Origin: JAIVJM01 sp963816985
GTDB taxonomy: Bacteria > Acidobacteriota > Blastocatellia > Pyrinomonadales > Pyrinomonadaceae
Direction of reading: 5' to 3'
Assembly (NCBI GenBank): GCA_963816985.1
Contig: CAWFMF010000004.1
Span: 1,550,001 to 1,614,000 of the forward strand
Length of the DNA: 64,000 nt
Below, in pieces: positions 43,007-52,100 of this stretch (the first letter of the stretch is position 1; every line of letters begins with the position of its first letter). The notes beneath the pieces were generated by a model. That model had not been told where the DNA came from, did no database searches, and saw nothing but the letters and a program-made list of their open reading frames with translations. The translations under genes were made by a program, and so were the position numbers.

Positions 43007-46000
43007 ATGGCCGAAGACTTCAAATACGACGCCTTCCTCAGTCACAGCTCGCACGACAAGACGACCGTCCGCGCCGTCGCCGAACGCCTCCGCTCGGACG
43101 GCCTCCGCATCTGGCTCGACGACTGGGAACTCCGCCCCGGCGACCATATCCAAGCGAAGATAGAAGAAGGACTCAAGCACTCCCGCGTCCTCGTCCTCTT
43201 CATGTCCGCCCACGCCTTCGGCTCCGACTGGGCGCGTCTCGAAAGCTACACCTTCCGCTTCCGCGACCCCCTCAACAAACAACGCCGCTTCATCCCCCTC
43301 CGCCTCGACTCCGCCCCCATCGAAGGCTCCCTCGAACAACTCCTCTACATCAACTGGCTCTCCGGCGACCGCGAGCAGGAATACAACAAGCTCCTCGAAG
43401 CCTGCCGCCCGCCATCAGAACAGCAAGCAGCGGATGCACAAGATGTGCCTAAGCAGTTTGCAGAAAAGGCTACCCGACTCAGCTACGCGGCCAAGATTCG
43501 GGCCTATGTGTTCAGCTTGGATGGAAAACGCACCCTCACCGGCTCCGATGACTATATGGTGAGGCTGTGGGACGTGGAGACGGGGCGCAGCCTGCGTGTG
43601 CTTGAAGGGCACATGAGCAGCGTCTGGAGCGTAGCGTGGAGTCCCGACCAGCGCCGTGCCCTCTCTGGCTCCTGATGACTATATGGTGAGGCTGTGGGAC
43701 GTGGAGACGGGGCAATGTCTGCGCGTGCTCGAAGGGCATACCGGTTTTGTAAGGGGCTTGATGGCGTGGAGTCTCGACCAGCGTCGTGCCCTCTCTGGCT
43801 CCTTTGATAATACCGATCCGGCTGTGGGACGTGGAGACGGGGCAATGTCTGCGCGTGCTCGAAGGGCATAGCCACAACGTGTGGCAAGTAGCGTGGAGCG
43901 CCGACCAGCGTCGTGCCCTCTCTGGCTCCCTTGATAATACAATCCGGTTGTGGGACGTGGAGACGGGGCGCTGCCTGCGCGTGCTCGAAGGGCATACGGA
44001 TTGTGTTTACAGCGTAGCGTGGAGTGCCGACCAACGCCGCGCGCTCTCCTGCTCCGATGACCATACGGTGAGGCTGTGGGACGTGGAGACGGGGCAATGT
44101 CTGCGCGTACTAGAAGGTCACACCGACTGCGTTTACAGCGTAGCATGGAGCGCCGACCAACGCCTCGCACTTTCAGGCTCTATGGACGATGTAACCCCAC
44201 TGGTGATTTTACCGTGAGGCTGTGGGACGTGAAGACGGGGCAATGTCTGCGCGTGCTCGAAGGCCACACGGGCGGCATCTGGAGCATGGCGTGGAGTTCC
44301 GATCAACGCCGCGCCTTTTCCGGGGACGATGGCGGCGGCATTCGAGTATGGGATTTGTCGGAGTTTGTCGGCGAGGTGCGAGCGCCGAAAGTTGCTGTGC
44401 CGGTGCTGCCGACCGCGCCGGAGCAGGTGGAGTACACGAACGCGAAAGTGTTGCTGGTGGGGGAGAGCGGGGCGGGGAAGACTGGGCTGTCCAAAGTTTT
44501 GGCAGGCGAAAAATGGGAGCCGAGCGACTCGACGGTGGGGGCTTGGGCGACACAGTGGAAGCTGGACGTTGATGCGAGCGACGGCGTGGAGCGGGAAATC
44601 TGGCTGTGGGATTTCGGGGGGCAGGCGGATCAGCGTTTGATTCATCAGCTTTACATGGACGAGACGGCGCTGGCGGTTTTGGTCTTCGACGGGCAGAAGG
44701 AAGACCTCTTCGAGACGTTGGGCCAGTGGGATAGAGACCTGACGCGTGCCTCACGCAAAGAGTTCACGAAGCTGCTCGTCGCGGGGCGGGTGGACGCGGG
44801 CGGATTGCGTGTGAGCCGGAGTCAGGTCGAGGCGTTTGCGAAGGAGCGCGGCTACAAGCAATTACTTGAGACGAGCGCGAAGACCGGACACCGCTGTGAC
44901 GAGTTGAAAGACGCCATCCTCGGCGGCATCCGTTGGGAGGAGATTCCGTGGCGCTCCTCGCCGCTCTTATTCAAGCAGCTCAAGGAGGAGATCATCCGCC
45001 TCAAAGACGAGGGCCGTGTGCTGCTGCGCTTCAACGAGCTGCGGGAGACGCTGCGACTGCGCCTGTCCGGCGAGGTCGAGCGCTTCACCGACGAAGAGTT
45101 AAAGGCGGTGGTGGGACTCCTGGCAGGCCCCGGCGTGGTGTGGGAACTGAAGTTCGGTAGTTGGGTGCTGCTTCAGCCGGAGCGCATCAACGCTTACGCG
45201 CAGGCCGTGATTCAGACAATGCGCGAGGATAAAGACGAGCGCGGGTGTCTGCCGGAGGAGCGAGTCTTGAACGGCGACCTCACGTATCGCTCTTCCATCG
45301 AGCGCCTCGGAGCCGACGAGGAGCGGTTCGTCCTGCTCGCCATGCACCAGACGCTCGTGGAGCGCGGCCTCTGCCTGCGTCAGCAGACGGAGCAGGGAGT
45401 CTTGCTCATCTTCCCAAGCTATTACCGGCGCGAGCGTAAAGAGTTGGTCGGGGCTCCGGCGGTGCTCGTGAGTTATCGCTTCAACGGCTTCCTCGACGAC
45501 ATCTACGCGACGCTCGTCGTGCGTTTGCATCACACGGACTCCTTCGAGCGGGACGAGTTGTGGCGCTACGCCGCCGACTTCAAGACGCTCACGGGAAAAC
45601 AACTCGGCGTGAAGCTCACGCGACGGGCGGAAGGCGCGGGCGAGTTGGAGGTTTATTTCGACCCGATGATAGATGTCGGGGAAAAGATAATCTTCAGCAA
45701 GTACGTCCACGAGCACCTGCTCCAGAACGGTAAGGACGTGGTGCGGCTGCGGCACTACGTGTGCCCGCACTGCGCAACTCCGGTGGGCAATCGTGAAGTG
45801 GCGATGAGGAAGTTGGACGAAGGCAAAAGGGACGTGCTGTGTGTGAACTGCGAGAAGCGCGTCCCGCTCTGGGATCGGATGGAGGAGCTTTTCGCCAGCC
45901 CGGAAACTAAGCAGCGTGTGCGCGAACTTGAAGCGCAGTCCGCCATCGTGCTGGACAGCGAGAGCAAGGAGCGCGTGCTGGTGGGCGAAGTGATTTCCGC

Positions 46001-46463
46001 CGCCTCCCTGGCGGGACAAATCTGCCGGGAGCTGACCGTGAGCGACCACGGCATAGACATGGAAATCGAGTTCAAGTCGGACGCCGGGAAGGCGACGGGG
46101 CGGAAAGTGTATTTGCAGTTGAAGTCCGGCGACTCGTATCTCAAGCGGCGGAAGAGCGACGGCGCGGAACTCTTCAAAATCGAGAAGCCACGCCACGCCG
46201 ACTATTGGAGAGAGCAGGCATTCCCCGTGCTGTTAGTCATTCGCACCTCGGACGGCCAAGTCCGCTGGATGGAAATTCGCGACTACCTGAGGCGCGAGAG
46301 CGACGGCGGCAGGAAATCCGTGAGGCAGATCGTCTTCGAGGGCGAGCGGTTCGACGTGATGAGCGTGCGCCGTTGGCGGGAGAGGGTTTTGCAAGACGGT
46401 CTGACCGGCGACAGTCTGAATGACGGCGGCGGCGGCTCGCTCGCGGGCCGGCAGGCGGACTGA
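43007..46463 (+). CDS. TIR-WD40-GTPase (Roc/COR-like)-zinc ribbon-DUF4365 protein, NLR-like, with three frame breaks
   Basis: Read as one gene from ATG 43007. The TIR domain (residues 1-135) has YDAFLSHSSHDKTTVRAVAE and the candidate catalytic Glu79 in DWARLESYTF; TIR domains hydrolyse NAD+. Seven near-identical WD40 blades follow (43480-44380). Next is a Ras/Roc-like GTPase with P-loop GESGAGKTGLS, switch WDFGGQ and TSAK; the usual NKxD reads GRVD. A COR-like region, a zinc ribbon (CPHCATPVG, then VLCVNCEKR) and a C-terminal DUF4365 nuclease-fold domain (SDHGIDMEIEFKSDAGKATG, then VYLQLKSGDSYLKRRK) complete it. Frame breaks at 43673, about 43814 and 44185-44205 lie in blades 2, 3 and 6. The order suggests a sensor-switch-effector immune protein. 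Confidence 0.8.
43563..44240 (+). repeat. Near-identical 126-bp tandem repeats encoding WD40 blades
   Basis: The string GGCTGTGGGACGTGGAGACG (or one-base variants) recurs at 43563, 43690, 43820, 43946, 44072 and 44218. Spacings are 127, 130, 126, 126 and 146. The base period is 126 bp; the deviations are the insertions that break the frame. Identity between units is high at DNA level, which suggests recent amplification or gene conversion. Confidence 0.88.
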
Positions 46464-46638
46464 GCGGGAAGAGTCGTGCGCGAGTCGTGCGGCCAACCCG
46501 TCTTTCCCTCAGGAGCATCTTCTCTGACGAACCCGGTCTGCGGTATCCTCGGCGAGCCCGCGAGCGAGCCGACTGCCCGATAGAGGTCAACGTCGCCCGG
46601 CATCGAATCCTGATTCCAAACCGAAAGCGGAGGCAGAT

Positions 46639-47316
46639 ATGTTAAGAACCCTCGCCGCAGTCCTGACCCTCACTGCGCTGTTCTGCGCCGTCGCGTCTTC
46701 GGGCCCGGCGCTCGCGCAAACCGAGACTCCGTCTCCGTCGCCGACCGCGCAGGATGCTCCCGCCGTCGCCGCGCCCGCGAACGCGTCGGCGCGCGAGTTC
46801 CGCTTCGTCTCCACGACCAAGGTCTCGACGATGGAGAAGGAGCTGAACGAGCTGGCCGCGCAAGGCTTCCGTCTGGAACGCGTCGCCAAGAGCCTCGTCG
46901 CCGACGACATGGCCGCGCTCGTCTCGCGCGACCCGGCGACTGCGACGACACCGACCGCCGCCGGCCCGCGCTTCGAGTACAAGGTGCTCGCCACGCGCCG
47001 CACCGGGACGATGGACAAGGAGATCGGGGAGGCCGCCGCGCAAGGGTACGAGATACGCGGACTGGCCTCGATGTTCCGCCCCGGCATCGCCATCTTCATC
47101 GGCGACGAGACGGCGGTCGTTTTGGAGCGACCGGCGGGCGAGGCCGCGCGCCGCTTCGACTACAAGCTGCTCGCCACCACGCGCGAGAAGACGACGCAGA
47201 AAGAGATTTCCGAGACCCTCGCCGAAGGCTACAAGGTGCTCGACCTGACCACCATCGGCGAGTTCATCCTCGTCCTCGACCGCCAGAGCGGGGACACTTC
47301 GGCGGACGTCCGCTGA
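46639..47316 (+). CDS. Secreted protein with three copies of a DUF4177-like repeat
   Basis: 225 residues from ATG 46639, 6 bases after GGAGG. A signal peptide (LAAVLTLTALFCAVASSG) and Pro/Ser linker are followed by three similar units of about 55 residues: EFRFVSTTKVSTMEKELNEL then AAQGFRLERVA; RFEYKVLATRRTGTMDKEIG then EAAAQGYEIRG; RFDYKLLATTREKTTQKEIS then ETLAEGYKVLD. Each resembles the small DUF4177 fold (Y-K-V, then L-N-x-x-x-x-x-G-W/Y). Function is unknown. Confidence 0.8.
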   Translation: MLRTLAAVLTLTALFCAVASSGPALAQTETPSPSPTAQDAPAVAAPANASAREFRFVSTTKVSTMEKELNELAAQGFRLERVAKSLVADDMAALVSRDPATATTPTAAGPRFEYKVLATRRTGTMDKEIGEAAAQGYEIRGLASMFRPGIAIFIGDETAVVLERPAGEAARRFDYKLLATTREKTTQKEISETLAEGYKVLDLTTIGEFILVLDRQSGDTSADVR

Positions 47317-47376
47317 AGTCGGCCCGCCCGGTTCGCGCGCCGTCTCGGACGAGCCCCCTTTTAAGGACTTCGGCGG

Positions 47377-47802
47377 ATGAAGGCGAAGGACACCGACTGT
47401 TACATAGACGTGTGGAAGGAAGCGGACTTTCGGGGGGAGCGCAGGCGCATCTACGGCCCCGCCGAGTACCCGACGCTGAAGTTCGAGACGGACGACTGGG
47501 GCGACCGCGTCGGCAGTCTCCGCGTCGGGCCGCACGCCTTCGTCATGGCTTACTGCGAAGAAGATTTCAAGGACAGGATGATGACCTTCGGCCCCAACGA
47601 CGAGGTCGGCGACCTCGGCGGGCTGAAGTTCGACGACGAGATGGACTCGGTCAAGGTCATTGACTCTTTGAAGATTTTCGACGAGCTGCTCGGCAGGGAA
47701 ATGATGCCAGCGGACGGAGACGCGGCGGGCGTCCCTCAGCCCCCGGCGCAAAACCCGAACAAGGCGAAGCCGAAAAACCGCCACAAGGGCAGAAGGCGTT
47801 GA
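47377..47802 (+). CDS. Beta/gamma-crystallin-like protein
   Basis: 141 residues from ATG 47377, with AAGGA 9 bases upstream. The sequence CYIDVWKEADFRGERRRIYG, DDWGDRVGSLRVG, CEEDFKDRMMTFGPNDEV and FDDEMDSVKVID shows two Greek-key motifs, each ending in the aromatic-Gly and D/N-x-x-S-x features of the beta/gamma-crystallin fold, which often binds calcium. The C-terminal tail is basic and disordered. No signal peptide is visible, so a cytosolic location is likely. Confidence 0.75.
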   Translation: MKAKDTDCYIDVWKEADFRGERRRIYGPAEYPTLKFETDDWGDRVGSLRVGPHAFVMAYCEEDFKDRMMTFGPNDEVGDLGGLKFDDEMDSVKVIDSLKIFDELLGREMMPADGDAAGVPQPPAQNPNKAKPKNRHKGRRR

Positions 47803-47855
47803 AGCCCTCAGAGTCGTTTAGGGCTGCGCGGCGTCGCCCGTCCCGCCTTCGAGCT

Positions 47856-48821
47856 TTATTCTTCCAACCCCTCCGACAACTCCGCGACAATCTCGCGCGC
47901 GATTTCGCGTGCCCGCTCGACCTCCGTGGTCTTGATCGAGACCGCGCCGACGACAGCGTGGCCGCCGCCGCCGTAACGCTCGCAGATGGTGGCGATGTTG
48001 TGGCGGCGCGGGCGCGGGCTGAAAGGGTTCGAGCCGACCGAGATTTTCGTGCGGTCGGGGCCGCGCGTGACCGCGACCGAGTAGGTCGTTTCGGGCCGGA
48101 CGTAGTAAGGGATGAACTTGTTGAAGCTTTGCAGCCCTTCGTCCACGAGGTCGAAGAAGATGACGCCGCGCGCGTAAGACGCCTTGCGGCGGATGGTCTC
48201 AAGGGTCTCGCGGTGGCTTTCGAGCAGGGGGCGGAAGCGGCTTTGCACCTCCTCGCCGGTCGCGACCTCTTCGAGCGTGCGCGTGGTCAGCTCGCGGATG
48301 AGGTGCTCGTGGAAGTCGTCGCCGGGCGTGTTCTCGATGACCTGCATCAGTTGGAGCGCGGGCTCGCGCAGCTCGACGGGCTGCGCCGCCGAGGTGTAGA
48401 GCGCGCCGTCAATGATGTGCGCCCAGTGGACAAGCGAGCCGAGCGTTGGGTCTTGAAACTGGAAGCGGTCGCGCGCGACGCGTTCGATGAACTCGGTGCA
48501 GGACTTGCTCTCGGCGTCCCAGAATTTTTTGCCCGACGCGTCGGCGCGGAAGTGCGCCTCGTCCGCGTTGGTGAGGAAGGCCGACTGGTGGTGGTCGAAC
48601 CACCACGTCAGACGCTCCGAGGGGCTGTACTTGAAATCAACGATGGCGTTCTCGTCGCCGTCGAACATCTCTTCGTCGAAAAGCTCGCCGGGGCGGTGCA
48701 TGAGGGCCGTGTATTCGACCGAGGCTTCGGGCGCGACCGACGTGCGGTAGAAGCGCGTGAAGACGGCGGCGGACGCCACGCCGTCGAAACAGTGGCCGTG
48801 GTAGAGCAGGCGAAGTCTCAT
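47856..48821 (-). CDS. DHH family phosphoesterase
   Basis: 321 residues from ATG 48821. Motif I is YHGHCFDGVASAAVF (with Asp for metal), the central motif is WWFDHHQSAF (DHH), and the C-terminal DHHA1-type domain has YGGGGHAVVGAV. The family hydrolyses phosphodiester bonds in short oligonucleotides, cyclic dinucleotides or pAp with Mn2+. The short length and lack of extra domains fit the NrnA-like or c-di-AMP phosphodiesterase group, but a choice between them cannot be made. A MITE-like element lies 23 bases upstream of its start. Confidence 0.92.
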   Translation of the reverse strand: MRLRLLYHGHCFDGVASAAVFTRFYRTSVAPEASVEYTALMHRPGELFDEEMFDGDENAIVDFKYSPSERLTWWFDHHQSAFLTNADEAHFRADASGKKFWDAESKSCTEFIERVARDRFQFQDPTLGSLVHWAHIIDGALYTSAAQPVELREPALQLMQVIENTPGDDFHEHLIRELTTRTLEEVATGEEVQSRFRPLLESHRETLETIRRKASYARGVIFFDLVDEGLQSFNKFIPYYVRPETTYSVAVTRGPDRTKISVGSNPFSPRPRRHNIATICERYGGGGHAVVGAVSIKTTEVERAREIAREIVAELSEGLEE

Positions 48822-48843
48822 GTCGGTTCGTATCAGCGTAAAA

Positions 48844-49023
48844 AACGTGAGTTCGACGTAAGAAATTGGCTAAGTCGTTGAAAACAAACAGTCGTTTGAA
48901 ACAGCTAACTTCAATGTGCTCAATCCTGCTACTGACGGGCACTTTCGGCCTGTTCGATTGACAGATTTCAATCAGTCTCAGAAGTTAAGTTGTTGATTTC
49001 AAGAATTACGTCGAACTCACGTT
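48844..49023. mobile_element. MITE-like element, 180 bp, 18-bp perfect terminal inverted repeats
   Basis: AACGTGAGTTCGACGTAA (48844-48861) and its perfect complement (49006-49023) bound an AT-rich non-coding core. The flanks are AAAA on both sides (48840-48843 and 49024-49027), consistent with a 4-bp target duplication. It encodes no transposase. It is inserted between the DHH gene's promoter side and the heptamer array. Confidence 0.65.
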
Positions 49024-49090
49024 AAAAGAGGGCTGAAAAAGCAGGCCATGATAGCAGCCTGAGAAGATAAAGGGAAAAGACGAAGGGAAA

Positions 49091-49171
49091 GGCAAAAGTA
49101 AAAAGGCAAAAGGCAAAAGTGAAGAGGCGGAAGCCCTCCTTACTTTTGCCTTTTACCTTTTTACCTTTGCC
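49091..49171. repeat. Heptamer inverted array (GGCAAAA/TTTTGCC units)
   Basis: The left array is GGCAAAA, GTAAAAA, GGCAAAA, GGCAAAA, GTGAAGA (49091-49125). The right array is TTTTGCC, TTTTACC, TTTTTAC, CTTTGCC (49144-49171). It is nearly identical to the array at 4829-4910, some 44 kb away, and is the only pair of heptamer loci in the window sharing the same word. It ends 3 bases before the stop of the subtilase gene. Confidence 0.88.
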
Positions 49172-49174
49172 TTC

Positions 49175-52100
49175 TTAGAAGCGGTTGCGGTACTCGATGG
49201 AGTCGAGGAAGGCAGTCACCATCTGGGCCTGCCGGAAGTCTCCGCCGAACTGGTTCAGCTTCGTGAGCCAGAAGTTGTAGCCGCCGTGCGTCGTGTCCGG
49301 CAGGTCGTTCGGGTTTCTTCGCATGTAGCCGAAGAACTGCATCAGGACGAACGCCTTGTTCTTCTCCGCCGCCGCGAGGTCTGCGTCCTCGGCGACTTTG
49401 CGGAGCACGGAGGCGCGGCCCGCAGGCGTGTTGTTCCCGGTCAACTCCTGCACGAGCGTCGTGCGTTCCGGGTCGGACAGCACGTTGCCCGCGTTGGTGT
49501 TGAGCTTGTCCACGAACTGCTCCGGCGTCATGTTCGAAGGGTAGGCGGTCGTGAAGCGCGGGCGGGCGACGAAGGTCTGTGCGAAGGCCGTCTTGTTGTT
49601 GTCGAGCCGCGTGGGCCAGCCCGTCGTGCCGACGATGACGTTCTGCGCGATGCTTTGCGAGTCGGGGAGAAACTCGTTGAGGCGGACGACCGGCACGGGG
49701 ATGTTCGTCAGGACGCCGTTGATGGTCGCTTGTCCCACGGCATCGCCGAAGGCGGCCTTGTAGATGCGGTGGACGAGGTAGCCGGTCTCTTGGAATTCGA
49801 TGGAGAGGAAGAAGGCGGCGGACGTGTCGGTGCGTTTGAAGCTGCGACACTGCGCGTCAACGCCGCAGGCGTCGAGGCCGCCCGTCCAGAAGGCGAGGCC
49901 CCCGGCGTCGGCCTCGCGTCCGAGGAAGTCTCGGTAGTGCTGCGCGACGAAGAACTGGTTGCCGTCAATCGCGTTGCCCGAATTCTGGATGACGTAAATC
50001 GCGCTCTTGACGGGGCTCTTGACGAAGCCCGCCTTGAAGGCGCGCGCCTTGAGCGTCAGCGAGCGGTCAACGCGGAGCACCGCGCCGGGGATGATGGCGG
50101 GGTCGCTCTCCGTCGGGTCGTTGCCGTTCGTCGTGTAATGGATGACGACATCCGGCGTCGTGCAGTTGACCGTCACGTTGACGGGGAGCGGGAACTGGAG
50201 GTCGCCCACACTGAAGGTCGGCGCGGGGAGCACGGAGATGCCGCTCACTTCGACGGGCGCGGCGCGCGCAAACGAGGTTCCGTCGCCGAGACCGCCGTAG
50301 GCGTTGCGGCCCCACATCCGCAGAGTCGAGTCGGCCATGAGCGCCGCGTTGTGGTAGTGACCGGCGGCTATCCGCACCGCGCCGGAGACGTTGACGACGC
50401 GCACCGGCGTCGAGCGGTTCGACGGCGGCAGCACGCCTTCGCCGAGTTGGAGGAAGCCGTTGTAGCCCCACGTCCAGACCGAGGAGTCGTCTTTGAGCAC
50501 CATCGAATGACGCGCCCCGGCAGCGATCTGCGTCACACCCGTCAGCGCGCCGCCCCCGGAGTTGACGACCTGCACGGGCGAGAGTCGGCGCGTCTGCGTC
50601 GCGTCGCCGAGCTGGCCTTCCGTGTTCAAGCCCCACGCCCAGACCGTCCCGTCGTTCTTCAACGCGAGCGAGTGCTTCTCGCCCGCCGCGACGGCGACGA
50701 TGCCTGAGAGGCCGGGGACTTGCGCGGGCGTGGCGCGGCCCGTCGTCGTCCCGTCGCCGAGTTGCCCCTCGAAGTTGCTGCCCCACGCCCAGACCGTCCC
50801 GTCGTTGCGGACGGCGAGCCCGTGCGCGTCGCCCGCCGCAATCGCCGTCACGTTCGAGAGGCCGACGGCCTGCACGGGCGAAGTGACGGGGAGGCCGCTG
50901 CCCGCGCCCGTGCCGAGTTGTCCTCCCTCGTTATCGCCGAAGCCCCAGACCGTCCCGTCCGTCTTGAGGACGAGCGAGAAGAAGCGACCGGCGGCGATTG
51001 AGCGCACGCCCGTCAAGTCGCCGACGCGCACGGGCGTCTTCTGCATCATGACGGAGCCGTCGCCGAGCTGTCCTTTGAAGTTCCCGCCGAAGCCCCAGAC
51101 CGTGCCGTCTGATTTAAGCGCGAGCGAATGAGAGAAGCCGCCCGCGAGCGCCGTCACGTCCGAGAGGTTCTGGACGAGGACGGGCGTCAGGCGCGAGAAG
51201 CTGCTGCCGAAGGACTGCGAGCCGTCGCCGAGTTGCCCCGACTCGTTGCTGCCCCAAGCCCAGACCGTCCCGTCGTTCCTGGCCGCGAGGGTGTGCGACT
51301 CGCCCGCGCCGACCGTGCGGATGTTGCCGAAGCCGGGGTCTTGCACGACCTCGACCGTCGCGGTCGCCGAGTTGTTCGAGGGGTTCGTATCCGTCCAGAA
51401 GTTCGAGGCCGTGGCCGTCGTCGAGAGCGTCGTGCCTGCCGCGATGCCGTCGAGCGCAAGGACGAGCGTGACGCCCTCGGTGCTGCCGGTGCTGGTCATC
51501 GTCCCGATGTCAACGCCGACCGTGCCGCCCTGACCCGGCGGCGGCGTCGAGCAGATGACGCGGCGCGTCTCGCACGAGACGACGCGCACGCCCTGCGGGA
51601 TGGTGATGTTGATCTTGGTCTGCTCGGCGGTGTTCGGCCCGTTGTTGCTGAGTCTAAACAACTGCGTCACCTGCCGTCCCGCGCCCACGGGGTCGGGCTG
51701 CGCGATGACAACTTCCATCTTGAGGTCAACCGGGTTCTGCGTCCCGCCTCCGCCCGAAGTGCGCCGCGTGTAGGTCACGGTCTGCGCGTTGGCGAGGAAC
51801 TTCGCCGAGGGCGGGGTATCAATCAGGGTCGAGGTGTGCGAGGCGACGAGGTAAGCGTCGTTGACGCCGCCGCCGACGCCGACGACCGGAAAGAGCGTCT
51901 GGTTGCCTTCGCCGTAACGCTTGATGATGGTGCCGTCGCTGCGCAGCTCAATCTCGAAGTTGACGGGATTCTCGCCGCGCGACAACGTCTCGCTCAGTTG
52001 CGTGTCGAAGGTCACGGCCTGCCAGCGGAAGATGACGCGGCTGGGGTCGGGGACGACGACATAGACGCCGTCGCCCGCGCGCCGGTCAACGCGCAGGTCG

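Noticed and set aside
43656..44217. Two separate small WD40 genes between the TIR and GTPase ORFs
   Set aside because: The frames begin within a blade, with no start or ribosome site, and together restore a single seven-bladed propeller, so they are treated as parts of one gene.
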